Below are positions 16,805 to 25,021 of a DNA stretch of 64,000 bases, piece after piece. The notes beneath the pieces were generated by a model. The model made no database searches, was not told the origin of the DNA, and saw nothing but the letters and a program-made list of their open reading frames with translations. Numbering within the stretch: position 1 is the first letter of the stretch; the number at the start of each line of letters is the position of its first letter. The stretch comes from Loktanella sp. M215 (lineage in GTDB: Bacteria > Pseudomonadota > Alphaproteobacteria > Rhodobacterales > Rhodobacteraceae), in contig NZ_WMEA01000001.1 in assembly GCF_021735925.1 (NCBI RefSeq), forward strand, positions 1,456,001 through 1,520,000. The letters are read 5' to 3'. Both the position numbers and the translations under genes were made by a program.

Positions 16805-18763
16805 ATGCCGCCAGCCGCGCCGGACGCCGGAGCTGTGACGATTCCGCATCTGCTGGCCCGTAACGTGGCGCAGCGCGGCAGCAAACCTGCCTATCGCGAA
16901 AAGGAATTCGGGATCTGGCAAAGCTGGACCTGGGCGCAGGCGTCGGATGAGATCGACGCGCTGGCGCTGGGCATGCTGGAGATGGGCGCCGCCATTGGCG
17001 ATCATATCGCCATTTCCGGCCGCAATCGTCCCGTGCTGTATTGGGCGATGGTCGCCGCGCAGAAGCTTGGCTGCATTCCGGTGCCGCTCTATCAGGAAGC
17101 CGCCGCCGAAGAGATTGCCTATGCGCTGGAACATTCAGGCGCGCGCTTCGCCATCGCCGGCGATCAGGAACAGGTCGACAAGCTGGAAGAGGCGCGTGCC
17201 GGGTTAAGCACGCTGGAACAGGTGATCTACCTCGACGGGCGGGGCCTGCGGCGATACGACCACGCGGCGATGACGTCCTATGCCGAGGTGCAGGAGCGGG
17301 GGCGCGCCTCGACCCGGCGGGCCGAGATGCAGGCGCGGACCGACGCCCGCACCTATGACGACACCTGCGTCATGCTTTATACGTCCGGCACGACGGGGCG
17401 GCCGAAGGGCGTCGTGCTGTCGAACCGCAACGTGATCGAGACGTCAAAGAACTCTGCCACATTCGACGGATTGCGCGCGGGCGACGAAGTGCTGGCCTAT
17501 CTGCCAATGGCCTGGGTCGGGGATTTCATCTTTTCCGTTGGGCAGGCGATGTGGACCGGCTTTTGCGTGAACTGCCCCGAAAGCGCCGACACCATGTTGA
17601 CCGACCTGAGGGAGATCGGTCCGACCTATTTCTTTGCTCCGCCCCGCGTGTTCGAGACGCAGCTGACCACCGTGATGATCCGGATGGAGGATGCGGGCCG
17701 GTTCAAGAAATGGCTCTTTGATCATTACATGGCCATCGCCCGCCGGGTCGGCCCCGCCTTGCTGGACGGCAAGCCTGTGGGTGCGCTGGACCGGCTGCGC
17801 TATGGTCTTGGCAATCTGCTGGTGTACGGGCCGCTGAAAAATACGCTGGGTCTGTCCCGCGTGCGCGTGGGCTATACGGCCGGAGAGGCGATCGGGCCTG
17901 AGATCTTCGATTTCTACCGCAGCCTCGGCATCAATCTGAAACAGCTTTACGGTCAGACCGAGGCTACGGTCTTTATCACCCAGCAGCCTGACGGAGAGGT
18001 CCGGTCGGACACCGTCGGTGTGCCGTCCCCCGGTGTGGAATTGCGGATCGCCGGGGACGGAGAGGTCTTCTATCGCTCGCCGGGCACCTTCGTCGAGTAT
18101 TACAAGAACCCTGAAAGCACGGCGTCCACGAAGGACGCAGAGGGCTGGGTTGCCACAGGCGACGCGGGATTCATCGAAGAGGGCAGCGGGCATCTGCGGA
18201 TCATCGACCGCGCCAAGGACGTGGGCAAAATGGCGTCTGGTGCGATGTTCGCGCCAAAATATGTCGAGAACAAACTGAAGTTTTACCCCAACATCCTTGA
18301 GGCCGTCGTGTTCGGCGCCGGACGCGAAAGCTGCGTCGCCTTCATCAATATCGACCTGAATGCGGTGGGGAACTGGGCAGAGCGCAACAATATCGCCTAT
18401 TCGTCATATCAGGAGTTGTCGCAGCACCCGCGCGTTCTGGATCTGGTCGAAGGGCATGTGAACGCGGTCAACGAAAGCATTGCACAGGACCCCATGCTGG
18501 CTGCCTGTCAGATCCACCGCTTTCTGATCCTGCACAAGGAACTGGATGCCGACGACGGAGAGATGACCCGGTCCCGCAAGGTGCGCCGCGCGGTCGTGGG
18601 TGACAAGTTCGCCGATTTGATTGCGGCGCTCTACGGTGGGGCGGCGGAGGTCTATACCGAAACGGAAGTGACTTACGAGGACGGCCGCAAGGGCGCGATC
18701 AAGGCGACGCTGGCGATCCGCGACGCGAAGGTTGTCGAGACGGCGCGGATGGCGGCCGAATGA
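16805..18763 (+). CDS. Long-chain acyl-CoA synthetase (AMP-forming)
   Basis: A 652-residue ANL-superfamily enzyme that activates a fatty or other carboxylic acid to its CoA thioester via an acyl-adenylate. Motifs: the P-loop 'LYTSGTTGRPKGVVLS' near residue 195, the A5 motif 'YGQTEATVF' near 382, and the hinge 'GDAGFIEEGSGHLRIIDRAKDVGKM'. It is of the longer FadD15/FAA-like type (about 600-650) rather than E. coli FadD size. It opens a same-strand cluster with a branched-chain-type ABC importer, starting 98 bases before the first ATPase gene. This suggests the imported acid is activated by this enzyme. The GAGGGAGGAG sequence before ATG 16805 is a strong ribosome-binding site. Confidence 0.93.
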   Translation: MPPAAPDAGAVTIPHLLARNVAQRGSKPAYREKEFGIWQSWTWAQASDEIDALALGMLEMGAAIGDHIAISGRNRPVLYWAMVAAQKLGCIPVPLYQEAAAEEIAYALEHSGARFAIAGDQEQVDKLEEARAGLSTLEQVIYLDGRGLRRYDHAAMTSYAEVQERGRASTRRAEMQARTDARTYDDTCVMLYTSGTTGRPKGVVLSNRNVIETSKNSATFDGLRAGDEVLAYLPMAWVGDFIFSVGQAMWTGFCVNCPESADTMLTDLREIGPTYFFAPPRVFETQLTTVMIRMEDAGRFKKWLFDHYMAIARRVGPALLDGKPVGALDRLRYGLGNLLVYGPLKNTLGLSRVRVGYTAGEAIGPEIFDFYRSLGINLKQLYGQTEATVFITQQPDGEVRSDTVGVPSPGVELRIAGDGEVFYRSPGTFVEYYKNPESTASTKDAEGWVATGDAGFIEEGSGHLRIIDRAKDVGKMASGAMFAPKYVENKLKFYPNILEAVVFGAGRESCVAFINIDLNAVGNWAERNNIAYSSYQELSQHPRVLDLVEGHVNAVNESIAQDPMLAACQIHRFLILHKELDADDGEMTRSRKVRRAVVGDKFADLIAALYGGAAEVYTETEVTYEDGRKGAIKATLAIRDAKVVETARMAAE

Positions 18764-18815
18764 TGGTTTTTCGCGGAAAACCATGCCTCTCAGGTGGATT
18801 TGGCTACGCCAAATC
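18763..18815 (+). other. Two adjacent hairpins in the ligase-ATPase spacer
   Basis: ATGGTTTT (18763-18770) pairs with AAAACCAT (18777-18784). GATTTGGC (18797-18804) pairs with GCCAAATC (18808-18815) around a 3-base loop. The first begins inside the ligase stop codon. Neither has a terminal T-run, so they look like processing or stabilising mRNA structures rather than terminators. Confidence 0.5.
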
Positions 18816-18860
18816 ACAGGGGGAGACGCTTGTTTTGCCAGATGAAGGGGATCAGCGCGC

Positions 18861-19679
18861 ATGAAGGATACTGGTGTGCCCTATGTCACCGCCGATGGCC
18901 GTCAGATTGGCGAGGTGTTGATGGACATGCGCGGGATCACCCTGCGGTTCGGCGGTGTCGAGGCGATCAAGAACATCAGTTTTGATATCCGCGAGGGCGA
19001 GATCCGGGCGATTATCGGGCCGAACGGGGCGGGCAAGTCGTCGATGCTGAACGTGATTTCGGGCTTCTACAACCCGCAGGAGGGCGAGGTCTGGTTCCGG
19101 GGCGAGAAGCGGCCTGCGATGAAGCCCTATGAGGTCGCGCGGCTGGGGATTGCACGGACGTTCCAGAACATCGCTTTGTTCGACGGGATGTCGGTGTTGG
19201 ACAATATCATGACGGGCCGCCTGACCCACATGAAGACCGGCCTCCTGTCGCAGATGATCTGGAAGGGGCGGGCCGAGCGCGAAGAAGTCGAGAACCGCGC
19301 CGTGGTCGAACGGATCATCGACTTTCTGGAAATTCAGGCGATCCGCAAGACTCCGGTCGGGCGATTACCCTACGGGTTGAAGAAGCGGGTCGAACTGGCG
19401 CGGGCACTGGCGGCGGAGCCGAAGCTGCTGCTGCTGGACGAGCCGATGGCGGGCATGAACGTCGAGGAGAAGGAGGACATGAGCCGCTTCATCCTTGATG
19501 TGAACGACGAATTCGGGACGACGATCGCGCTGATCGAGCATGATATGGGTGTGGTGATGGACCTGTCTGACCGGGTCGTGGTGATGGATTACGGCCGCAA
19601 GATCGGTGACGGCACGCCCCACGACGTCCGCAATAATCAGGAGGTGATCGATGCCTATCTGGGAGTTGCCCATGACTGA
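18861..19679 (+). CDS. Branched-chain-type ABC transporter ATP-binding protein (LivG-like)
   Basis: A 272-residue cytoplasmic ATPase of the LivG class. Walker A is 'GPNGAGKSSMLN' near residue 54. The position of the usual LSGGQ signature reads 'LPYGLKKRVELARAL', the variant typical of LivG proteins. Walker B is 'LLLLDEPMAGMN', and the switch His is in 'IALIEHDMGVVM'. The C-terminal 'EVIDAYLG' is the LivG ending. It works with the second ATPase (23287-24108), two permeases and a binding protein in the same cluster. The ATG-proximal 'MKDTGVPYVTADGRQ' extension is slightly longer than in LivG; M22 (19th-22nd codon region, 'LMDMRGITLRF') is an alternative start. Confidence 0.93.
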   Translation: MKDTGVPYVTADGRQIGEVLMDMRGITLRFGGVEAIKNISFDIREGEIRAIIGPNGAGKSSMLNVISGFYNPQEGEVWFRGEKRPAMKPYEVARLGIARTFQNIALFDGMSVLDNIMTGRLTHMKTGLLSQMIWKGRAEREEVENRAVVERIIDFLEIQAIRKTPVGRLPYGLKKRVELARALAAEPKLLLLDEPMAGMNVEEKEDMSRFILDVNDEFGTTIALIEHDMGVVMDLSDRVVVMDYGRKIGDGTPHDVRNNQEVIDAYLGVAHD

Positions 19680-19690
19680 GGAGCGCATCC

Positions 19691-20686
19691 ATGTCCGCTG
19701 ATTTTCTCTATCTGGTCGAAGTGATGATCAACGGGCTGATGTCCGGGGTGCTTTACGCGCTTGTGGCACTTGGTTTCGTGCTGATTTTCAAGGCTTCAGG
19801 TATCTTCAACTATGCGCAGGGTGTCATGGCGCTGTTCGCGGCGCTGACTCTGGTCGGGATCATGGAAGGGCAGGTGCCCTTTGCGCATATCATCAACGCG
19901 ACCTTCGGAACGGATATTCACACCTTTGGCTGGACGGTGCCTGCGCTGTTGGGGATTGTGCTGACGCTTGTGGTGATGATCGTCTTTGCCTGGATGGTGC
20001 ATACCTTCGTGTTCCGCCACCTGGTGGGGCAGGAGCCGATCATCCTGTTCATGGCGACCATCGGCCTTGCCTATTTCCTCGAAGGTGTTGGCGACCTGAT
20101 GTGGGGGTCGGACATCAAGACGCTGGACGTTGGCATCCCGCAGGGCGGATCGCAGTGGGTCGAGACCGTATCGGCCCATCTGGGCGGCGAGGATTTCTAC
20201 GGGTTCTTCATCGACAAGCTGGATATCACGGCCAGCATCGTGGCCGCCATTCTGGTCGCCGGGCTGATCGTGTTCGCGCAATATACCAAGCAGGGTCGCG
20301 CGATGCGGGCTGTGGCCGACGATCATCAGGCGGCGCTGTCGGTTGGCATTTCGCTGAACTTCATCTGGGTCCTGGTCTGGTCGCTGGCGGGGATGGTGGC
20401 CTTGGTTGCAGGGGTTATGTGGGGCGCGAAATCCGGGGTGCAGTTTTCCCTGAGCCTGATCGCATTGAAGGCGCTGCCGGTGCTGATGCTGGGCGGCTTC
20501 ACGTCGATCCCCGGCGCAATCGTCGGGGGCTTGATCATCGGTGTGGGCGAGAAGTTATTCGAATACATGATCGGGCCGATGGTGGGGGGGGCGACCGAGA
20601 ACTGGTTCGCCTATGTGCTGGCGCTGATCTTTCTGGTGTTCCGCCCGCAGGGCCTGTTCGGGGAGCGGATCATTGAACGTGTGTGA
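19691..20686 (+). CDS. Branched-chain-type ABC transporter permease (LivH-like)
   Basis: A 331-residue inner-membrane permease with about 8 hydrophobic segments. The N-terminal 'MINGLMSGVLYALVALGFVLIFKASGIFNYAQG' is the LivH signature, and the EAA-like cytoplasmic loop 'RAMRAVADDHQAALSVGIS' contacts the ATPase. It starts 11 bases after the ATPase stop, so it is co-transcribed. It pairs with the LivM-like permease downstream. Somewhat longer than E. coli LivH (308) because of an inserted periplasmic loop around residues 60-75 and 140-170. Substrate specificity cannot be read from the permease. Confidence 0.94.
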   Translation: MSADFLYLVEVMINGLMSGVLYALVALGFVLIFKASGIFNYAQGVMALFAALTLVGIMEGQVPFAHIINATFGTDIHTFGWTVPALLGIVLTLVVMIVFAWMVHTFVFRHLVGQEPIILFMATIGLAYFLEGVGDLMWGSDIKTLDVGIPQGGSQWVETVSAHLGGEDFYGFFIDKLDITASIVAAILVAGLIVFAQYTKQGRAMRAVADDHQAALSVGISLNFIWVLVWSLAGMVALVAGVMWGAKSGVQFSLSLIALKALPVLMLGGFTSIPGAIVGGLIIGVGEKLFEYMIGPMVGGATENWFAYVLALIFLVFRPQGLFGERIIERV

Positions 20687-20701
20687 CCGCTTGTGCGCCC
20701 G

Positions 20702-20720
20702 CGTGAGGCTGCGCCTCACG
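20702..20720 (+). other. Intercistronic hairpin between the two permease genes
   Basis: CGTGAGGC / GCCTCACG, a perfect 8-base stem with loop TGC, 16 bases after the LivH-like stop. Same arm length and loop size as the hairpin at 18797-18815. Confidence 0.5.
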
Positions 20721-20772
20721 ACGCCCGCCCACCCGGCCACGCAGGGCCTTTGCACGATTTTGGGAGGATGCG

Positions 20773-21849
20773 ATGCTCTATCGTGAGGCCGGCGATTTCA
20801 AGACGAGCTATGCGGCGGACAGTCAGACCTTCCCGATCAAGTTCGACCGCTGGCGGTACTGGGTGGTTCTGGCGGTGGCCTGGCTGGTCATCCCTTTCGT
20901 CATCAACGACTACTGGGCGAACGCGATCCTGGTCCCGTTCCTGATCTACAGCATCGCGGCGATCGGTCTGAACATTCTGACAGGGTATTGCGGGCAGGTC
21001 AGTTTGGGGACGGGCGGGTTCATGGCCGTTGGGGCCTACAGCGTCTACAAGCTGATGACTGCGTTTCCGGATGTCAGCATCCTGATCCACGTCGTGCTGG
21101 CCGGGTTCATCACGGCAGCGGTCGGGGCGGCCTTCGGTCTGCCCAGCCTGCGGATCAAGGGGTTCTATCTGGCTGTGGCGACGCTGGCCGCGCAGTTCTT
21201 TCTGGTCTGGCTCTTTAACAAGGTGCCGTGGTTCTACAACTATTCCGCCTCTGGCCAGATTTCCGCGCCGGAACGGTTTGTGGGCGGCTTTGCCGTGACC
21301 GGAGCCGGGACGGCCCCCGCGGCGCAATACCTGATCTGCCTGTTCTTTGTCACGCTCTGCGCGCTGCTGGCGCGGAACCTGACGCGGGGCAGTGTGGGGC
21401 GCCGCTGGATGGCGATCCGCGACATGGATATCGCAGCCGAGATCATCGGGGTGAACCCGCTGACCGCCAAGTTGTCTGCCTTTGCCGTGTCGTCGTTCTT
21501 TATCGGAATCGCGGGCGCGCTGTTCTTTGCCGTCTATCTGGGTGCGGTCGAGGTGGGCGAGGCCTTTGGCATCCAGAAATCGTTCCTCGTGCTCTTCATG
21601 TGCATCATCGGGGGGCTTGGCAGCATCTTCGGCAGTTTTGCCGGCGCAGCCTTTCTTGTGCTGCTTCCCGTGGCCCTCAAGGTGCTGGGTGTCGATATTC
21701 TGGGCTGGCCGAGTTCGACGGTCGCGCACCTGCAGCTGGTGACCGTGGGCGGTCTGATCATGTTCTTCCTGATCAAGGAGCCGCACGGGCTGGCGCAACT
21801 GTGGCGCGTCGCAAAGGAGAAGCTGCGTCTGTGGCCATTTCCATACTGA
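20773..21849 (+). CDS. Branched-chain-type ABC transporter permease (LivM-like)
   Basis: A 358-residue membrane protein with about 9-10 hydrophobic helices. It has the LivM-type repeat 'LNILTGYCGQVSLGTGGFMAVGAY', the coupling-loop 'RRWMAIRDMDIAAEIIGVN' and 'GGLGSIFGSFAGAAFL'. The N-terminal 30 residues (LYREAGDFKTSY…) are a cytoplasmic extension common in this subfamily. A GGGAGG ribosome-binding site precedes ATG 20773. It forms the transmembrane pore with the preceding LivH-like protein. Confidence 0.94.
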   Translation: MLYREAGDFKTSYAADSQTFPIKFDRWRYWVVLAVAWLVIPFVINDYWANAILVPFLIYSIAAIGLNILTGYCGQVSLGTGGFMAVGAYSVYKLMTAFPDVSILIHVVLAGFITAAVGAAFGLPSLRIKGFYLAVATLAAQFFLVWLFNKVPWFYNYSASGQISAPERFVGGFAVTGAGTAPAAQYLICLFFVTLCALLARNLTRGSVGRRWMAIRDMDIAAEIIGVNPLTAKLSAFAVSSFFIGIAGALFFAVYLGAVEVGEAFGIQKSFLVLFMCIIGGLGSIFGSFAGAAFLVLLPVALKVLGVDILGWPSSTVAHLQLVTVGGLIMFFLIKEPHGLAQLWRVAKEKLRLWPFPY

Positions 21850-21880
21850 TACCGCGCGGCGACGGTGCCGCCGGGGCCGA

Positions 21881-21896
21881 CCGGGGTCCACCCCGG
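21881..21896 (+). other. Intercistronic hairpin before the binding-protein gene
   Basis: CCGGGGT / ACCCCGG with a 2-base centre, 20 bases upstream of the binding-protein ribosome-binding site. It may mark an mRNA processing boundary. Confidence 0.4.
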
Positions 21897-21929
21897 CTTT
21901 CACGATCAATCTTTGGGAGGAGACTTGAG

Positions 21930-23213
21930 ATGAAGATGAAGACCTTTGCCACGGCGGCCCTGGCCGGCTTTGTGGCCAGCGGGCCGGCGTTTGCCGAACT
22001 GGTTGTGCCTGATCTGAGCTATCGGACCGGGCCCTATGCCGCCAACGGAACACCGTTTTCCGACGGCTATCAGGATTATCTGACCCTGCTGAACGCCCGC
22101 GACGGCGGGATCGGCGGCGAGATGATCCGCATCAACGAATGCGAGACGGCCTATAACACCGAAAAGGGTGTGGAGTGCTACGAGGCGACCAAGGGCGACA
22201 GCCCGCTGGTCTATGAGCCGCTGTCGACAGGCATTACCTATCAGTTGATCCCGAAGGTCAGCGCCGATGGCATCCCGATGCATACGCTTGGCTATGGCCG
22301 GACGTCCGCCGCGGCCGGCGAGACCTTTCCCTGGGTCTTCAACTATCCGGCGACCTACTGGGACGCCGCCAGCGTCGCGATCAACTACCTGCTGAGCGAG
22401 AATGGCGACGATCTGTCCGGCAAGAAGATCGCGCTGATCTACCACAACTCTGCCTACGGCAAGGAACCGATCCGCACGCTGGAAGCCTTGGCGTCCAAGC
22501 ACGGCTTTACCCTGACGCAGCTGCCCGTCGACCCGCCGGGCCAGGAGCAGAAGTCGCAGTGGTTGCAGATCCGCCGCGAGCGTCCCGATTATGTCATCAT
22601 GTGGGGCTGGGGCGTCCAGAATCAGGTCGCCATCCAGGAGGCCGCGAACGTGGGCTATCCGATGGACCAGTTCATCGGCAACTGGTGGGCCGGGGCTGAA
22701 CCCGACGTGCTGCCCGCTGGCATGGCCGCGGACGGGTACAAGGCGCTGAACATGAACCGGGTGCAGGATTATCCGGTGCTGCAGGAAATCAAGACGCAGG
22801 TGATCGACGCGGGTAACGGGGCCGGCGACGGGTCCAATATCGGTCAGGTGCTGTATATCCGCGGCATGTACAACGCGATGCTGACCGCAGAGGCGATCGC
22901 CAAGGCACAGGAACTGGCGGGCACGTCCCAGATCACCGCCGCCCAGATGCGCGCCGGCATGGAGGCGCTGGAGATCACCAATGCCCGCATGACGGAACTG
23001 GGCATGGAAGGCATCGGGCCGGAGTTTTCGGTCAATTGCCAGAACCATTCCGGGTCCGGCGAAGGTCTGGTTCAGCAGTGGAACGCGGCCGACAAGGTCT
23101 GGGTGCCGCTGACGGATTTCATCACGCCGGACAAGAGCGTGATCGACCCGCTGATCGCCGAGGATGCGGCAGCTTACGCATCCGAGAACAACATCACGCC
23201 GGGCTGTCTCTGA
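21930..23213 (+). CDS. ABC transporter substrate-binding protein (branched-chain amino-acid/amide type)
   Basis: A 427-residue periplasmic binding protein of the Peripla_BP_6 (LivJ-like) class. I chose ATG 21930 because GGAGGAG (21916-21922) precedes it and it begins a signal peptide (MKMKTFATAALAGFVASGPAFA). The frame is open well upstream but without coding character. The 'GIGGEMIRINECETAYNTEKGVECYE' region contains two Cys that may form a disulfide. It is larger than LivJ (367), like receptors for aromatic or long acyl substrates. It sits between the LivM-like permease and the LivF-like ATPase. A very strong hairpin follows. The ligand is unknown; the flanking CoA ligases make a carboxylic acid the best guess. 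Confidence 0.93.
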   Translation: MKMKTFATAALAGFVASGPAFAELVVPDLSYRTGPYAANGTPFSDGYQDYLTLLNARDGGIGGEMIRINECETAYNTEKGVECYEATKGDSPLVYEPLSTGITYQLIPKVSADGIPMHTLGYGRTSAAAGETFPWVFNYPATYWDAASVAINYLLSENGDDLSGKKIALIYHNSAYGKEPIRTLEALASKHGFTLTQLPVDPPGQEQKSQWLQIRRERPDYVIMWGWGVQNQVAIQEAANVGYPMDQFIGNWWAGAEPDVLPAGMAADGYKALNMNRVQDYPVLQEIKTQVIDAGNGAGDGSNIGQVLYIRGMYNAMLTAEAIAKAQELAGTSQITAAQMRAGMEALEITNARMTELGMEGIGPEFSVNCQNHSGSGEGLVQQWNAADKVWVPLTDFITPDKSVIDPLIAEDAAAYASENNITPGCL

Positions 23214-23220
23214 ACCATCG

Positions 23221-23250
23221 CGGGTGGCCCCACGGGGCCACCCGAATTTT
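23221..23250 (+). terminator. Strong hairpin after the binding-protein gene (partial terminator or mRNA stabiliser)
   Basis: CGGGTGGCCCC (23221-23231) and GGGGCCACCCG (23234-23244) form an 11-base perfect stem followed by AATTTT. Placed seven bases after the binding-protein stop but inside the operon. This position commonly raises binding-protein yield over the downstream ATPase by partial termination or 3'-end protection. Confidence 0.65.
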
Positions 23251-23286
23251 CGAGTATTTCTGAAAAAGCGAGGACAGGGCCGCGCC

Positions 23287-24108
23287 ATGGGAGAGACTGC
23301 CGAGACCGAGACCTTGCTGGAGGTCAGCAATATCGAAGTGATCTACAACCACGTGATCCTTGTCTTGAAGGGCGTCAGCCTGAAGGTGCCCAAGGGCGGC
23401 ATCACGGCGCTGCTGGGGGGCAATGGGGCTGGCAAGACGACGACATTGAAGGCCATTTCCAACCTTCTGCATTCCGAACGCGGTGAGGTGACCAAAGGCA
23501 CGATCGCCTATCGTGGCGAGCGGGTGCAGGACTTGTCACCCGAGGCACTGGTCAAGCGCGGTGTCATCCAAGTCATGGAGGGGCGCCATTGCTTCGAGCA
23601 TCTGACGATCGAGGAAAACCTGATGACCGGGGCCTATACGCGCACTGCGGGCAAGGCTGCGGTCAGTGCCGACCTTGAGATGGTCTATAACTACTTTCCG
23701 CGGCTGCGCGAGCGGCGCAAATCCCAGGCCGGATACACCTCTGGCGGTGAACAGCAGATGTGCGCGATTGGCCGTGCATTGATGAGCAAGCCCGAAACGA
23801 TCCTTCTGGACGAGCCTAGCATGGGGCTGGCGCCGCAGTTGGTGGAAGAGATCTTTGGCATCGTGAAGGATCTGAACGAGCGCGAAGGCGTGAGTTTTTT
23901 GCTGGCCGAGCAGAACACGAATGTCGCCCTGCGGTTTGCGCATCATGGCTATATCCTCGAAAGCGGGCGGGTCGTGATGGAGGGGCCTGCGGCGGACCTG
24001 CGCGAGAATCCCGATGTGAAGGAATTCTATTTGGGAGTGTCCGAGGAGGGCCGTAAATCGTTTCGCGATGTGCGCAGCTATCGCCGGCGCAAGCGCTGGT
24101 TGGCTTGA
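23287..24108 (+). CDS. Branched-chain-type ABC transporter ATP-binding protein (LivF-like)
   Basis: A 273-residue ATPase. I chose ATG 23287 because an upstream in-frame extension would overlap the preceding gene and its hairpin. Walker A is 'LLGGNGAGKTTTLK', the signature 'YTSGGEQQMCAIGRALM', Walker B 'TILLDEPSMGLAP', and the switch region 'LLAEQNTNVALRF' carries Gln/Asn in place of the usual switch His, as is normal in LivF. The C-terminus is extended by about 25 basic residues (…KSFRDVRSYRRRKRWLA) beyond the usual LivF end 'VKEFYLG'. It partners with the LivG-like ATPase as a heterodimer. Confidence 0.94.
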   Translation: MGETAETETLLEVSNIEVIYNHVILVLKGVSLKVPKGGITALLGGNGAGKTTTLKAISNLLHSERGEVTKGTIAYRGERVQDLSPEALVKRGVIQVMEGRHCFEHLTIEENLMTGAYTRTAGKAAVSADLEMVYNYFPRLRERRKSQAGYTSGGEQQMCAIGRALMSKPETILLDEPSMGLAPQLVEEIFGIVKDLNEREGVSFLLAEQNTNVALRFAHHGYILESGRVVMEGPAADLRENPDVKEFYLGVSEEGRKSFRDVRSYRRRKRWLA

Positions 24109-24225
24109 AGGTGCCGGCTGATTATTGCCTTCTTGATCTGATTTAAGAAACTAAGTTGCGTGTTTGGCATTGGATATGCACATGGCAGCCGTTGCTGCGT
24201 GCAATCTGGTGAGGAGCACCCTGAA

Positions 24226-24849
24226 ATGAAAATGACCCTTTTACGCGGCATCAGCGCTGTCGCGATGTCTGTCGCGGCTGTGCCGGCCTTTGCTGCGGCC
24301 CATTCCGACGGCGCGATGATGGCCTGTGAACAGTTCATGGCGCTGGCGCCTGCGGACCAAGAGATGAGTGCGCAGACGCTCGCCTCTGCCGGGCGCGACA
24401 ATGCGATGGGCAGCAGCGATGTGACGGCCTCCAGCCCTGCGCCTGCTTCGACGGACAGCAGCACATCCGCAGCCGCTGCAGACACCAGCGCGCCGACCGG
24501 GACGCTGGCCACGGACAGCGCTGCGGCGCCGACGGAATCCGACGCAACTGTGAACGCGGACGGCAGCGCCACGATGGATGGGACCATGCCAGCTGACGGC
24601 ACGGCCGGTGCGACGGCTACCGCAGACGGTAGCATGGCGACCGGTGGCGCCGCCGCGACGGACACTGGCACCGTCACGGCCGATGCGACTACGCCTGCCG
24701 ACGGCAGCACCGTGACCGACAGCAGCGCAACCATGTCGGCTGACAGCAGCTCTGGCACGGCGACGGGCAGCAGCATGGACAATGCATCCTCCGACATCGT
24801 GCTGGCGCTTGTCACGATCTGCGGGAACTCCGGCAATGCGGCGAACTGA
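24226..24849 (+). CDS. Secreted HdeA-like protein with a long low-complexity insert
   Basis: A 207-residue exported protein. ATG 24226 starts a signal peptide (MKMTLLRGISAVAMSVAAVPAFA). The mature N-terminus has 'MACEQFMALAPADQE' (C34), like the first helix of HdeA/HdeB acid chaperones (CEDFLALDE…). The end has 'IVLALVTICGNSGN' (C199), like the second Cys helix (IVQAC). About 165 residues separate the two Cys, against some 45-50 in HdeA. The insert is almost wholly Ala, Thr, Ser, Asp and Gly in imperfect repeats (TADGSMAT, NADGSATMDG). No other Cys. A probable paralogue lies downstream at 25022. Function unproven; a periplasmic acid- or stress-protective role is inferred from the HdeA resemblance. 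Confidence 0.75.
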   Translation: MKMTLLRGISAVAMSVAAVPAFAAAHSDGAMMACEQFMALAPADQEMSAQTLASAGRDNAMGSSDVTASSPAPASTDSSTSAAAADTSAPTGTLATDSAAAPTESDATVNADGSATMDGTMPADGTAGATATADGSMATGGAAATDTGTVTADATTPADGSTVTDSSATMSADSSSGTATGSSMDNASSDIVLALVTICGNSGNAAN

Positions 24850-24873
24850 TCTTTGACTGTACTGATGCCAAAT

Positions 24874-24904
24874 GGCGCGCGCCCCCAGGGGCGCGCGCCT
24901 TTTT
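24874..24904 (+). terminator. Rho-independent terminator after the first HdeA-like gene
   Basis: GGCGCGCGCCC (24874-24884) and GGGCGCGCGCC (24889-24899) form an 11-base stem with a 4-base loop, followed by TTTTT. A textbook terminator that separates the two HdeA-like genes into different transcription units. Confidence 0.92.
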
Positions 24905-25021
24905 CGTTTTGGACCCGCGCCACCATTGCGGCAGGGTGTCGCGGACCCGTGACCCCGGGCCTGTGCGCGCGTTGGTGACCGATGCGACCGCACTCCGCGG
25001 TCCCGCTTTGGGAGACAACCA

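Noticed and set aside
21228..21929. Upstream extension of the binding-protein frame over the LivM-like gene
   Set aside because: The real start is the ATG at 21930 with its own ribosome-binding site and signal peptide. The extension is an out-of-phase reading of the permease.
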